The translations under genes were made by a program, and so were the position numbers. Source: an uncultured Fibrobacter sp. (lineage in GTDB: Bacteria; Fibrobacterota; Fibrobacteria; Fibrobacterales; Fibrobacteraceae). From it: a stretch of 33,850 nucleotides of DNA. The stretch is taken from NCBI GenBank assembly GCA_946408125.1, contig CAMJQW010000022.1:1-33850 (forward strand), written 5' to 3'. Of the stretch, positions 23,160-31,506 are shown piece after piece (the first letter of the stretch is position 1; every line of letters begins with the position of its first letter). Under the pieces are notes generated by a model. It searched no databases, was not told the origin of the DNA, and saw nothing but the letters and a program-made list of their open reading frames with translations.

Positions 23160-23701
23160 AACCGTCACCGTATTTTGCCGACCAGTTCAAGTTCTTTTTC
23201 AAGCGTTTCGCGAGCAAGCAGAAGCTTACCCGCTGGTTCCTGGAACAGGCCGGCGAGGAGTCCGGTGCATTCAACTTCCCGGCGGTACTCCGCGAAAAGC
23301 CAAAAACGCTCGTATTCCTACCGCGCGATGTCGAGTCTGCGTCCACTTTCATGCATTCCATGCCCCAGGCGTGGTTCCAGGACGCCTTCATCTGCGCCCA
23401 TGAAAGCTTGCACACCCTCATATCCGCCAAAAGGGCCAAGTCTGTCTGTTATAGCGACACGGAATGCCGGTTCGGCGAAATCGTTTTCCAGGAAATGGAG
23501 CAGAAAATCATCGAATACGGCCCCACGGTATGCATTTATCTGGGTGAGCCCTTCCTGCCGAGGCTGTATCTCGCCAAGAAGAGCGGTGCCGGATGCCGTA
23601 TCGGGTTCAACTGCGAAAGCGAATTTCCCTTCCTCAACCTGAGCCTCAGGCCGGAAAACTCTTCGCCTGCGGCATTGCTGACCAATTACTACGGGTACTA
23701 G
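23156..23701 (+). CDS. Hypothetical protein, possibly glycosyltransferase 9-like
   Basis: A 181-residue protein with no signal peptide or membrane helix; I do not recognise the family with confidence. The N-terminus is basic (FFKRFASKQKLTR). The middle part (KPKTLVFLPRDVESASTFMH, then an alternating strand/helix pattern) and the segment EPFLPRLYLAKKSGAGCRIGFN are reminiscent of half of a family 9 (heptosyltransferase) fold, but no sugar-nucleotide motif is clear. The start is TTG at 23156 with GGAG five nt upstream; no ATG is available in frame ahead of it. The PHP gene follows after 3 nt, so the two are co-transcribed. Confidence 0.65.
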   Translation: MKPSPYFADQFKFFFKRFASKQKLTRWFLEQAGEESGAFNFPAVLREKPKTLVFLPRDVESASTFMHSMPQAWFQDAFICAHESLHTLISAKRAKSVCYSDTECRFGEIVFQEMEQKIIEYGPTVCIYLGEPFLPRLYLAKKSGAGCRIGFNCESEFPFLNLSLRPENSSPAALLTNYYGY

Positions 23702-23704
23702 CCG

Positions 23705-24574
23705 GTGTACAGGGGATCGACAATCATCACGGAAAACGGCGGTTACGCGGATTTGCACTTGCATACCCGCCTTTCCGACGGTACGCTTTCCGTCGAGGAG
23801 CTCCTTACCCTCTGCAAGCGTAAGGGACTGCGCTGCATCTCCATCACCGACCACGACAATCTCGACAGTTTCAAGATCGCCGAGGAACCCGCGAAGGAAA
23901 TCGGGCTCGAAATCATCCCCGGTATCGAAATTTCCGCCGTATGGCAGGGCAAGGACATCCATATCCTCGGGTATTTCTGCGACCCGACGAACCTCGCGCT
24001 CAACATGGAACTCGAGGACTTCGCAAAGCAGAGGATCGCCCGCGTCAAGGCCATCATCAAGAAGTTGAATTCGCTCGGCATCGACATCAGCTACGAGAAG
24101 GTTCATTCCTACTGCAAGGGAAAGGTCATCGGCAGGCCCCATATCGCCATGTCGATGGTCGACGAGGAATACATCGGCAACTTCGCCGAAGCCTTCACCA
24201 AGTACCTGGGAGACGGCTGCATCGCCTTCGTCGAAAAGAAGGGGCTCAACCCGCAACAGACGGTCCGCCTCATCGAAAACGCGGGCGGAATCGCCGTCCT
24301 CGCCCACCCCTACAAGTCCGGGCTCAGCGACGAGTTCATCGAGAACATGGTGGAATGGGGCATCCAGGGCATCGAGGTCTACAGCCCGGCCCAGAAGGGG
24401 GCCATCGGCCGCAAATACAAGGAAATGGCACAGCGGTTCGGGCTCGTGGGCACCGGCGGATCCGACTTCCATTCCGAGGGCAACACCTACGCCCCCAACT
24501 GCATGAAGATGCCCTACACCGTCGTCCAGGCCCTCAGGGAGCGCCGGGAAAAATCCCGCGCCGAATGGTTCTAA
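23705..24574 (+). CDS. PHP-domain phosphoesterase (RnaAM/YciV-like)
   Basis: A 289-residue metal-dependent phosphoesterase. The PHP motifs are all present: DLHLHT at 16-21, DGTLS just after, ITDHDN, PGIEIS, a long alpha-helical insert, LAHPY and GGSDFH near the C-terminus. This order and length match the RNase AM / nucleoside 3',5'-bisphosphate phosphatase group (YciV), which trims 5' ends of structured RNAs and removes phosphate from pAp. The start is GTG at 23705. The gene sits 3 nt after the 181-residue hypothetical and its TAA is 2 nt before the ATG of the barrel protein gene, so all three are probably one operon. Confidence 0.87.
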   Translation: MYRGSTIITENGGYADLHLHTRLSDGTLSVEELLTLCKRKGLRCISITDHDNLDSFKIAEEPAKEIGLEIIPGIEISAVWQGKDIHILGYFCDPTNLALNMELEDFAKQRIARVKAIIKKLNSLGIDISYEKVHSYCKGKVIGRPHIAMSMVDEEYIGNFAEAFTKYLGDGCIAFVEKKGLNPQQTVRLIENAGGIAVLAHPYKSGLSDEFIENMVEWGIQGIEVYSPAQKGAIGRKYKEMAQRFGLVGTGGSDFHSEGNTYAPNCMKMPYTVVQALRERREKSRAEWF

Positions 24575-24576
24575 AC

Positions 24577-26607
24577 ATGTCCCTGCGCCTGTTTTCAAAG
24601 ATTCTCCTTGCGGCATCCGCCTTGATCGCCACGGCCGGAAGCGCGTTCGCCCAGCCTGCCATGCCCCCGCAATACTCGATTCCGAGTGCGCAGGATTCCG
24701 TCTGGGACGCCCCCTCCGGAATCGATCCCGCCGTCCGCGAAAACGATGCCGGCCGCTGGGTGCTTCCCCACCGCGAGCTCATGCAGCGCACCTACGACGT
24801 CTCGGGCCAGAAATCTGAATGGGTGCTCGGTACCTCCATCCTCGGGAACCCCGACCTCGACCCGTTCTCCATGGGCATCGGGAGCGTATCGCAGCGTTAC
24901 CCGAGCATGCTTTCGGGCATCTACACGACGCGCCTCGGCTACGACGCCACCAGGCTCAACCTGAACGGCGACAACGGCATATTGTTCGAGGAACGCCACG
25001 GCACCCCGCTCGACACCCCGATTACTGACCTGGACTGGGAACGCGGGACCTTCGACGGCAACGCCCTCCGGCTCGACTTCCGGAGGCTCGTCACCGATTC
25101 CGTGATGCTCGACTTCGGCGTACAGAGCCGCTCGAACAAGGACAGCAAGGAATACCAGTACCAGAACGTGACGCATTCGCCCTACTTCGCGCTGGGCCGC
25201 GACTCTTCGAGCATCCCGTTCGCAGGCCGCAACATCGCCGTGAACTCCATGCACGTCCAGCCGATGCTCACCTGGCGATTCGGCATAGGTAAGGCTTTCG
25301 CGAAAATGAACCTCCTGAGCCTCGAGAACGCCGACAACACGACGCACAAGGTGCTCCTCGATACCATCGACTACTCCATCCGCAAGTTCCAGACTCCGCC
25401 CTATACCATAGATGTCGAGGCGGTTACCTACGGGGCGGGCGTCGAATTCTACCCCATAAAGAAATTCACCATCGGTACAAGCATCCACTACGGCACGCAC
25501 GATATCGAACTCGACTCGATGGGTGGCGTCATGAGCGGCGTGGACGAATACACCGACACGCTGGGCTACAATCATGTCGATACGCTCTACTACGACACGA
25601 TGCACGTCTACAGCTACGAGACCATCCTGGGCGAAGGTTACATGAGCTACGCCACGTTCCTCAATCCGACCCTCCGCATGGAATACGAGTTCCTGAATAC
25701 GGACAATACGATCAACGCCTACAAGGACGACGAATACTCCAAGAAGTACGAACAGGACCGCGAAGTCGGCTACCTGCAGCTAGCCGACACAATCGGGATT
25801 ATCCTCTTCCGCACGCAGATGGGCATGCAGAGGAACAGCTCCCTTTTGGACGAGCAGGATTACGCCCCCGCCTACTCGGCGGACCTCACGCTCCTTTTGC
25901 CGTTCCATTTCCGCGTGAACGGCACCTACCGTCACGACAACAAGTTCCCCGACGTAAGGCAGCTGAAGTTTACCGAGACCGGACGCATCAGTTTCCCGAA
26001 CAAGGACCTCAAAACGGAAGTGCGTGACCGCTCCACCGCGAATATCGGCTGGTATTCCCGCGAAGTCTACTACGGGCTCGGCATCCGCAAGGAAGAAGCG
26101 AGCGACCTCATGCGCAGGCGCTGGGTGAAAGGATACGGCTTGGAATCGCCCGAACGGGCATTCCAATGGACGAACGTCAGCGATGTCGAGACGCTCGACT
26201 GGATGTTCCAGGTCGGATTCAGGCTCGGCAACTGGAAATTCTTCCTCGAGCGCGGCGAGACCCTCGACCGAGACGTAAAGCTCCTCGACACTCCGGAACT
26301 TTACTACAAGGGAAGCATCCACTGGCAGAACCGCTTCGTCAAGGACCGCCTGGGCGTAAGTGTCCGCGTGGACTGGCAGTGGTTCGACGACCGCTACGAC
26401 TGCACCATCAACGAAGAAGGTACCGTCGAGCTGGAACACCTCAAGAACTACCTCGCGATGGATTTCGAAGCTAGAATGCAGATCCTTTCCTTCGAGCTCT
26501 ACCACCGCATCGAGAATTTCAACCACAGCATCTACATGCCGGCATCCGGCTATACCCCCGAAGGCCTGCGATTCTCCTACGGAATCGTGTGGACTTTCAG
26601 GAATTGA
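24577..26607 (+). CDS. Large outer-membrane beta-barrel protein, unknown
   Basis: A 676-residue protein. The signal peptide is clear (cleavage near 25, AFA-QP). The rest alternates hydrophobic, aromatic and charged residues as in amphipathic beta-strands, with many Tyr, Asp and Arg residues. It ends in LRFSYGIVWTFRN, with an aromatic near the C-terminus as in barrels. No plug domain, TonB box or enzyme motif is visible, so it is not a recognisable TonB receptor. ATG 24577 is chosen because it begins the signal peptide; the frame is open far upstream over the PHP gene but that part is a shadow. The function is unknown; a porin or assembly role is possible. Confidence 0.75.
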   Translation: MSLRLFSKILLAASALIATAGSAFAQPAMPPQYSIPSAQDSVWDAPSGIDPAVRENDAGRWVLPHRELMQRTYDVSGQKSEWVLGTSILGNPDLDPFSMGIGSVSQRYPSMLSGIYTTRLGYDATRLNLNGDNGILFEERHGTPLDTPITDLDWERGTFDGNALRLDFRRLVTDSVMLDFGVQSRSNKDSKEYQYQNVTHSPYFALGRDSSSIPFAGRNIAVNSMHVQPMLTWRFGIGKAFAKMNLLSLENADNTTHKVLLDTIDYSIRKFQTPPYTIDVEAVTYGAGVEFYPIKKFTIGTSIHYGTHDIELDSMGGVMSGVDEYTDTLGYNHVDTLYYDTMHVYSYETILGEGYMSYATFLNPTLRMEYEFLNTDNTINAYKDDEYSKKYEQDREVGYLQLADTIGIILFRTQMGMQRNSSLLDEQDYAPAYSADLTLLLPFHFRVNGTYRHDNKFPDVRQLKFTETGRISFPNKDLKTEVRDRSTANIGWYSREVYYGLGIRKEEASDLMRRRWVKGYGLESPERAFQWTNVSDVETLDWMFQVGFRLGNWKFFLERGETLDRDVKLLDTPELYYKGSIHWQNRFVKDRLGVSVRVDWQWFDDRYDCTINEEGTVELEHLKNYLAMDFEARMQILSFELYHRIENFNHSIYMPASGYTPEGLRFSYGIVWTFRN

Positions 26608-26619
26608 CGACCGGCAACT

Positions 26620-26629
26620 TTTGTATATT
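26620..26629 (+). promoter_or_regulatory. Promoter of the small membrane protein gene
   Basis: TTTTGTATATTCA, with TATATT at 26624-26629 and seven bases to the ATG at 26637. It matches the GT2 gene promoter base for base over TATATTCA. No ribosome site is present. Confidence 0.5.
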
Positions 26630-26636
26630 CAATCTT

Positions 26637-26831
26637 ATGAAAGAAAAAATTGAACAGCTCCCCAAACAGTTTATCGCGTATCTGAAGACGCTGAACTGGC
26701 CTGTCCTGCTCGGCATCGCCCTCTTCTGCATCATCCTCGCCATCGTGAACAACATCCGCGTAGGCGAAGGCAAGTCTGTCGAATGGATCGGCAGCCAGGA
26801 CGTGATGGAAAAACCGGCGGATATCCTGTAG
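26637..26831 (+). CDS. 64-residue single-pass membrane protein
   Basis: A short protein with a cytoplasmic basic N-terminus (MKEKIEQLPKQF), one hydrophobic helix at about 22-40 (PVLLGIALFCIILAIVNNI) and a short tail (VGEGKSVEWIGSQDVMEK). It lies 8 nt upstream of the MauE-like gene and shares its promoter. The anchor followed by an N-x-x-R...VEWIG segment resembles, from memory, the N-terminus of membrane-anchored rhodanese proteins that pair with MauE-like proteins. If so, the rhodanese domain is missing and this is a remnant. It could equally be a small partner subunit. A start at ATG 26637 is supported by the TATATT element 7 nt upstream. Confidence 0.6.
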   Translation: MKEKIEQLPKQFIAYLKTLNWPVLLGIALFCIILAIVNNIRVGEGKSVEWIGSQDVMEKPADIL

Positions 26832-26839
26832 GGGGCACC

Positions 26840-27544
26840 ATGATAGACTGTTTCAATCAAGCAAATATCAAGCGTTCCATCGCATCGGCCGCCATCCTCC
26901 TCGTCGCCTCGTTCTTCGTCGCTGTGGGTGTCGCCGAAATCAGCTTCCCCGAAAGCCTCCTCACGTTTACAGACCAGGACTGGCTCATCGACATCTGGCC
27001 CAAGGCCTACCGCTACAACATCCACGTGGGTATCGGCGCCTGCGTCGTTTGCGGCCTCCTGATTATCCCCGCCTACAAGCTCCAGAAGGATTTCGCCATC
27101 CGCGCACTCGAAACGCTCTGCCGCATCGGCATCGGCGGGATGTTCATCTTCGCTTCGATCTTCAAGATCCAGGACCCGCACCAGTTCGCGACTCTCGTGG
27201 CGCAGTACCAGTTCTTCTCCGCATTGCATGTCGACTTCGTCAACAACTTCTTCGCGCTGGTTTACCCGCAATTCGAACTCTGGTTCGGGCTTGCCATGAT
27301 TGTCTCCCCATTCGTGAAGGAATCGGCATTCGCCATTTTCTGGATGTTCGTGAGCTTCATCATCGCGCTCGCCTGGGCGCTGTGGAACGACCTCGGCATT
27401 ACCTGCGGATGCTTCGAACTCGAAGGCGCCCAGGACAAGGCTGAAGCCTGGACGAGCCTCATCCGCGACATCATCCTGATATGGCCCACATTCTGGCTTG
27501 CCACGCGCAAGAACAAGAGCCTCATAGGCGTCTGGCGCAGGTAG
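26840..27544 (+). CDS. MauE/DoxX-like membrane protein
   Basis: A 234-residue inner-membrane protein with four to six helices. The second half has the MauE/DoxX pattern: a helix with FASIFKIQDPHQFATLVAQY, then a long segment to GITCGCFELEG and a final helix. The CGC cysteines are the hallmark of the MauE branch, which in methylotrophs helps disulfide formation in methylamine dehydrogenase; outside methylotrophs MauE-like proteins are linked to redox or sulfur chemistry. No methylamine genes are nearby, so only a redox role is inferred. ATG 26840 follows an AGGGGG ribosome site. A bidirectional terminator lies 42 nt downstream. Confidence 0.8.
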   Translation: MIDCFNQANIKRSIASAAILLVASFFVAVGVAEISFPESLLTFTDQDWLIDIWPKAYRYNIHVGIGACVVCGLLIIPAYKLQKDFAIRALETLCRIGIGGMFIFASIFKIQDPHQFATLVAQYQFFSALHVDFVNNFFALVYPQFELWFGLAMIVSPFVKESAFAIFWMFVSFIIALAWALWNDLGITCGCFELEGAQDKAEAWTSLIRDIILIWPTFWLATRKNKSLIGVWRR

Positions 27545-27545
27545 C

Positions 27546-27573
27546 TATGAGCGGTGAGCTGTGAGCCATGAGC
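27546..27573. repeat. Four tandem heptamers NRTGAGC
   Basis: TATGAGC, GGTGAGC, TGTGAGC and CATGAGC occur back to back directly after the stop of the MauE-like gene and before the terminator. The last five bases of each unit are identical (TGAGC). No coding role is possible since they are intergenic. Confidence 0.8.
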
Positions 27574-27579
27574 TCATAT

Positions 27580-27613
27580 AAAAAACCCCGGCAAAAACCG
27601 GGGCATTTCTTTT
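27580..27613. terminator. Bidirectional Rho-independent terminator
   Basis: The stem CCCCGG/CCGGGG (27586-27591 with 27598-27603) has a 6-nt loop. It is preceded by six A and followed by ATTTCTTTT on the plus strand, so each strand has a T-rich tail. It separates the convergent MauE-like (+) and prfB (-) genes. Confidence 0.9.
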
Positions 27614-27620
27614 ACACAGA

Positions 27621-27638
27621 TGTCCGCCTACGCGGACA
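27621..27638. repeat. Short perfect stem-loop
   Basis: TGTCCGC-CTAC-GCGGACA makes a 7-bp perfect stem (8 bp counting the flanking A/T pair) with a 4-nt loop. It lies 16 bp downstream of the prfB stop on the minus strand. It has no T tail and is separate from the bidirectional terminator. It could protect the prfB mRNA 3' end. Confidence 0.55.
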
Positions 27639-27653
27639 TGACGAGGAATTCTA

Positions 27654-28761
27654 TTACTTCTGCTCTTCGCTCGTGCTCAGCAGGTAGGCGTTGATGAACG
27701 GCTTGATCTTGCCGTCGAGCACGCCCGCGGTATCGGAAGTCTCGACACCGGTGCGCAAGTCCTTCACCAGCTGGTAGGGCTGCAGCACGTAACTGCGGAT
27801 CTGGCTACCCCACTCGACCTTCTTCTTCTCGGCCATGCGGGCATCGCGCTTCGCCTCTTCTTCGAGGCGGTAGTGCTCGGCCACCATGGTCTTGAGCATC
27901 TTGTAGCAGGTTTCGCGGTTCTGTATCTGGCTACGTTCCGTCTGGCAGCTCGCCATGATTCCCGTAGGCAAGTGCGTCATGCGCACGGCGGAATCCGTCT
28001 TGTTGATGTACTGGCCACCGGCACCGCTACTGCGGTAAGTGTCCACGCGCACATCGGCCATGTCCAGGTCAAATTCGATGTCCTCGTGCTCCGGGTACAG
28101 ATACACGGCGGTAAAGCTCGTGTGGCGGCGGGCATTCGCGTCGAAGGGGCTGATACGCACCAGGCGGTGCACGCCTATTTCGGAGCGGAGCAGCCCGTAG
28201 GCATTCTCGCAGGTCACTTCGATGGTGGCACTCTTGAGGCCGGCATCTTCCGCTTCCTGGAAGTCCACCACCTTGAATTCCATGTTCTCGCGCTCGAAGA
28301 AATGCGTGTACATGCGGAACAGCATCAGCGCCCAGTCCTGGGATTCCGTGCCGCCCGCACCCGGGTGGATGGACATGAGGCAGCTGCAGGCGTCGTCCGG
28401 CCCGTTCAGCATCTTCTTGAATTCCATCTCCTCGACACGGGCTTTCAAACCAGCAATATCCGCCTCAATAGAAGCGGTCAGGTCGGCGGAATCCTCTTCC
28501 TTGGACATCTCGTAAAGTTCGGCCAGGTCGTCGCAGGACTGCGAGACTTCCTTCCACGTCTCGATGAGACCGCGGAGGTTGCCGATTTTCTTCATCATGG
28601 ACTGCGCCTTCTCCTGGTCATTCCACAGGTTCGGGTCGCTGGAGTCCTTTTCAAGGACGTACAGTTCTTCGGTCTTTGCCTCTAAGTCAAAGATACCCCC
28701 AGAGCTTGTCGATGCGGCTACGCAGCTCGATAAGCCCGGTGTGTGTAGTGCTGAACGCCAT
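27654..28761 (-). CDS. prfB: Peptide chain release factor 2, with programmed +1 frameshift
   Basis: RF2 reads UGA and UAA stop codons and releases the finished peptide. The gene is in two frames. Codons 1-24 run from ATG 28761 to 28690 and end TGG-GGG-TAT-CTT followed by TGA at 28689-28687. Skipping the T at 28689 continues in the +1 frame as GAC-TTA-GAG to the stop at 27654, giving 368 residues. The site (GGGGGTATCTTTGAC) matches the classical prfB frameshift signal with its internal Shine-Dalgarno-like G run. The SPF stop-codon recognition motif is at 204-206 and GGQ at 248-250. Autoregulation by RF2 level is established for this signal. The ATG overlaps the TAA of the isomerase gene (TAATG), so the two are coupled. 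Confidence 0.95.
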
Positions 28762-29768
28762 TACTTGGAAGCCCCGATTGCTTCGGGCGGAGTGTACTTC
28801 TTGTCGAGGTACTGCACCTTGTAGACCTTTCCGAGGCCATCCAGATAGGCCTTGAGCTGCATCTGGCGGTCCTGTTCGGCCTGCACGCGCAGGATGTAGT
28901 CAATCTGGTGCTTGTAGCTTTCGTACTTGCCGTCGTTCTTCTCGGTCAGCATGAAGATGGAGACGCCGTCCTTGTCGACGATAACGTCGGTCATCTCGCC
29001 CACCTTGATCTTCGCGACAGCCTTGGCAAAGGCGTCACCCTTGCTCTTCGCGATAAACTTGTTCATCACGCCGCCGGTCTTCTTGGCATCGGCGTCGTCG
29101 CTGTAGACGGCGGCCAGCTGGGCGAACGTAGCCTTCTTGCTACGCACCTGGGCGGCAAGGCCCTTCAGCACTTCCTTGGCGTCCTCGATTTCCTGCTTGG
29201 ACTTGCCCTTCGTGCTCATGAAAATGCGGGCACCGCTGATGGTGTCGTTGATCTGGGCCTTGGACTTGTTGAGTTCCCAGAAAGCTTCCTTCTGCTTTTC
29301 GGTCGGATCCTTCGGGAACGGGACCTTCTTCTCGAGGAGCTGTTCGCTCTTGAGCTGGTCTTCGATCTTTTCCTTGAACTGGGCCATCGTCGTGTTGGAC
29401 TTCTTGAGTTCCTTCTGGAAGGCGTCCTCGCTCGGGAACTGCTTCTTGAAGAGGGCGGTCAGGCTGTCCACCTTGGCCTTGGAGACCTTGATGCCCTGCT
29501 TCTTGCATTCGAGCTTCACCAGTTCCTGGCCCACGAGGTTGTCGATCACCGCGTAGCGGACCTGGGTCATGGTTTCTTCGTTCACCTTCTTCCCGTGGAA
29601 CTGCTGGGCAGCGAGCATCTGGGCAAGGCTATCGATCTTGCCGGCAGAAATGCCCGTCTTTTCGACGCGGATCACGTCAAGGCTCTTGGAGTTCAAGAGC
29701 TGGGCCGAAGCCAAACCCGCGGCAAGCGCCACGGCCAAAACACTACGAGAAACAATCTTAAGAGACAT
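28761..29768 (-). CDS. SurA/PrsA-type peptidylprolyl isomerase (parvulin)
   Basis: A 335-residue exported chaperone. The signal peptide ends near residue 23 (ASA-QL). An N-terminal SurA-like chaperone region (about 30-165) is rich in Lys and helical. A parvulin-like domain follows at about 175-280: SGARIFMSTKGKSKQEIEDAKE, FAQLAAVYSDDADAKKTGGVMNKF and KVGEMTDVIVDKDGVSIFML are its recognisable strands. The family assists folding of outer-membrane proteins, fitting the many barrel proteins in this genome. The ATG at 29768 has an AAGGAT ribosome site and a TATATT promoter about 30 nt upstream. It is the first gene of a two-gene unit with prfB. Confidence 0.88.
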   Translation of the reverse strand: MSLKIVSRSVLAVALAAGLASAQLLNSKSLDVIRVEKTGISAGKIDSLAQMLAAQQFHGKKVNEETMTQVRYAVIDNLVGQELVKLECKKQGIKVSKAKVDSLTALFKKQFPSEDAFQKELKKSNTTMAQFKEKIEDQLKSEQLLEKKVPFPKDPTEKQKEAFWELNKSKAQINDTISGARIFMSTKGKSKQEIEDAKEVLKGLAAQVRSKKATFAQLAAVYSDDADAKKTGGVMNKFIAKSKGDAFAKAVAKIKVGEMTDVIVDKDGVSIFMLTEKNDGKYESYKHQIDYILRVQAEQDRQMQLKAYLDGLGKVYKVQYLDKKYTPPEAIGASK

Positions 29769-29798
29769 TATCTATCCTTGTTAAAAATTTCCGGAGTA

Positions 29799-29804
29799 AA
29801 TATA
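29799..29804 (-). promoter_or_regulatory. Promoter of the isomerase-prfB operon
   Basis: TATATT on the minus strand preceded by TTGC and followed by TA. The leader is about 24 nt with an AAGGAT ribosome site, so this gene is leadered. Confidence 0.5.
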
Positions 29805-29817
29805 GCAATTTCATCCA

Positions 29818-30645
29818 TCAGGGAGCATCGGCCTGAACCAGGTGGACCGTACGCTGCGGGAACGGGATGGTAATGCCCGCCTCGTCAAACCGGCGCTTTA
29901 CCTCGTCCGTAGACATCCACAGCAGGTCGAAATAGTCCGAATTTCGCACCCAGGCCCTAAAAGATACGTTCACCGAGCTGTCCGCCAGTGCCGCGACAAA
30001 GAACTGCGGCGCGGGTTCCTTCAGGAACCTCGGCTCATTTTCCACCAGGCCACGCAAAATCTCGATTGCCTTGTCCGTGGAATCCCCGTAACTGATGCCC
30101 ACCGAAATCTCGAGGCGCCTCGTCGCGTTCTTGCTGAAGTTCACGATGGGATTTCCCCACAGAATCGTGTTGGGCGCCGAAACGTACAGCCCGTCGAGCG
30201 ATACGAGCGTGGTATTGAAAAGCCCGATGCCCTTGATGCGCCCCTTCACCTGACCACACTCGATGTAGTCCCCCGCCTTAAACGGCCGATGGAACATGAG
30301 CAACAGGCCTGCCGCGATATTGGCAAGCGCATCCTTGAGCGCAAGGCCCACCGCAAGGCTCGCCGCACCCACCAGCGCCACGAGACCCGCCGTATTCACC
30401 CCCGCGATATGGAGCACCAGCAGGAGCGTAATCACATAGATGCCGTAAGCGAACAGCGAATAAATCAGCGGACGCGCCGACGCATCCATCCCGCGGATTT
30501 CCGCCTTCGCGATGATGTGCTTCAGCAGAATCAGCAGGAGCTTCGCGAGCCCGAGAACGACAAGGGCGAGCACGAGCCGCTGCACCAGCGAATGCTGCAT
30601 CAGGGAGGTCATTCCGCCTTGAAAAAAATCTGCATTAAAATCCAT
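29818..30645 (-). CDS. MscS-family mechanosensitive channel
   Basis: A 275-residue inner-membrane channel that opens under membrane tension and releases solutes during osmotic downshock. Three membrane helices lie at about 20-45, 62-84 and 88-118. The pore-lining third helix is Gly/Ala-rich (GLVALVGAASLAVGLALKDA). The MscS beta-domain (FKAGDYIECGQVKGRIKGIG, then APNTILWGNPIVNFS) and the C-terminal alpha/beta region follow. The length is close to E. coli MscS (286). The ATG at 30645 is 5 nt after TATATTTG. It stands alone between the isomerase operon and the lipoprotein gene. Confidence 0.93.
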   Translation of the reverse strand: MDFNADFFQGGMTSLMQHSLVQRLVLALVVLGLAKLLLILLKHIIAKAEIRGMDASARPLIYSLFAYGIYVITLLLVLHIAGVNTAGLVALVGAASLAVGLALKDALANIAAGLLLMFHRPFKAGDYIECGQVKGRIKGIGLFNTTLVSLDGLYVSAPNTILWGNPIVNFSKNATRRLEISVGISYGDSTDKAIEILRGLVENEPRFLKEPAPQFFVAALADSSVNVSFRAWVRNSDYFDLLWMSTDEVKRRFDEAGITIPFPQRTVHLVQADAP

Positions 30646-30650
30646 ACGGA

Positions 30651-30665
30651 CAAATATACAAAATT
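30651..30665 (-). promoter_or_regulatory. MscS promoter
   Basis: AATTTTGTATATTTG on the minus strand; TATATTTG (30651-30658) is followed by five bases and the ATG at 30645. It predicts a leaderless mRNA. Confidence 0.5.
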
Positions 30666-30714
30666 ATATATTTACGGTTAAGTTGGTACGAAAGCACATC
30701 CTCGTGGTGGAGAA

Positions 30715-31500
30715 TCAGCCCAACCAGAGATTCATTGTAAACGCAAGGCGGTTCGCCTTGTAGGTTACATCGTAGCTGTACCTGAGCTCTAGTCCCAACC
30801 CCAAAAATTTGTTCACCTTATACGTCACATAAGTGCCGCCACCATATTCGATAAAACCGTAATAATAGGGTTCGCCAAAGTCCGACTTCTCTTTTTTCCA
30901 ATAGCAGTCCGTATCGTCATCCCAACAACTAATCGGGCTTGAGTCATCTTCCTTATAAGGCACCCAATGATCGCCACCACCTGCAGTATAGAGAGCCTCG
31001 CTCCGGGAGGCAAACTGGAACAATCCAACAAGCAAGGCGGGAGTCGGCGAAATCTGTTCCATTACGCTTATGCCGCCCCGAAACCATTCGGGTTTACCAT
31101 CACAGACACCAATAAGCCTCCAGTCCGTCCACCCCATGATGCCGAAATGCTCAAAGGCGGTCCCAAGAGTCATGTAAGGATTAGATATCTGAAGTCCAAA
31201 ACCAAATCCAAAATGATCTATGAAACGAATGAGCGACATGCCAAAATCGAACGGCCATTCCGTTTCAACGATCTCTTCCCACACACTGGTGCTATGCTCG
31301 TTTTCCGGCGCCTGTATCGCCGAATCGGACGTAGACGCCGTATGCACCGTCAACGAGGCATCGAAGAAAAAACCGCCCATACTGTCGCGGTTATGGTAGG
31401 CCGACATGAACGCCCCCGACGACGGTGGCCGCATCGTGCATCCCGCCAACAAGACAAGGGAGAGTCCCAACAACAGAATTATCAGCCGATTAAACTTCAC
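30715..31500 (-). CDS. Hypothetical lipoprotein, barrel-like
   Basis: A 261-residue predicted lipoprotein of unknown family. The signal peptide ends in LLAGC, giving Cys21 as the lipidation site. The mature part has alternating aromatic and Gly residues (FGFGFGLQIS, YGFIEYGGGTYVTY, LGLGLELRYSYDVTYKANRLAFTMNLWLG), suggesting a small beta-barrel or beta-sandwich in the outer membrane. The start is GTG at 31500, with TATATT six bases upstream. No ATG is available before the signal peptide. Its neighbours are MscS downstream and a 320-bp intergenic region upstream. Confidence 0.72.
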   Translation of the reverse strand: MKFNRLIILLLGLSLVLLAGCTMRPPSSGAFMSAYHNRDSMGGFFFDASLTVHTASTSDSAIQAPENEHSTSVWEEIVETEWPFDFGMSLIRFIDHFGFGFGLQISNPYMTLGTAFEHFGIMGWTDWRLIGVCDGKPEWFRGGISVMEQISPTPALLVGLFQFASRSEALYTAGGGDHWVPYKEDDSSPISCWDDDTDCYWKKEKSDFGEPYYYGFIEYGGGTYVTYKVNKFLGLGLELRYSYDVTYKANRLAFTMNLWLG

Positions 31501-31506
31501 ACCCTA

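Noticed and set aside
23941..24576. A 212-codon N-terminal extension of the large barrel protein
   Set aside because: It overlaps the PHP gene in another frame, and a clean signal peptide begins at 24577.
23318..24616. A 432-residue minus-strand frame over the hypothetical and PHP genes
   Set aside because: It covers parts of two motif-supported genes in antisense and has shadow-like composition.
27654..28761. prfB considered as a frameshifted pseudogene
   Set aside because: The break is exactly at the known programmed slip site, and both parts carry intact RF2 motifs.
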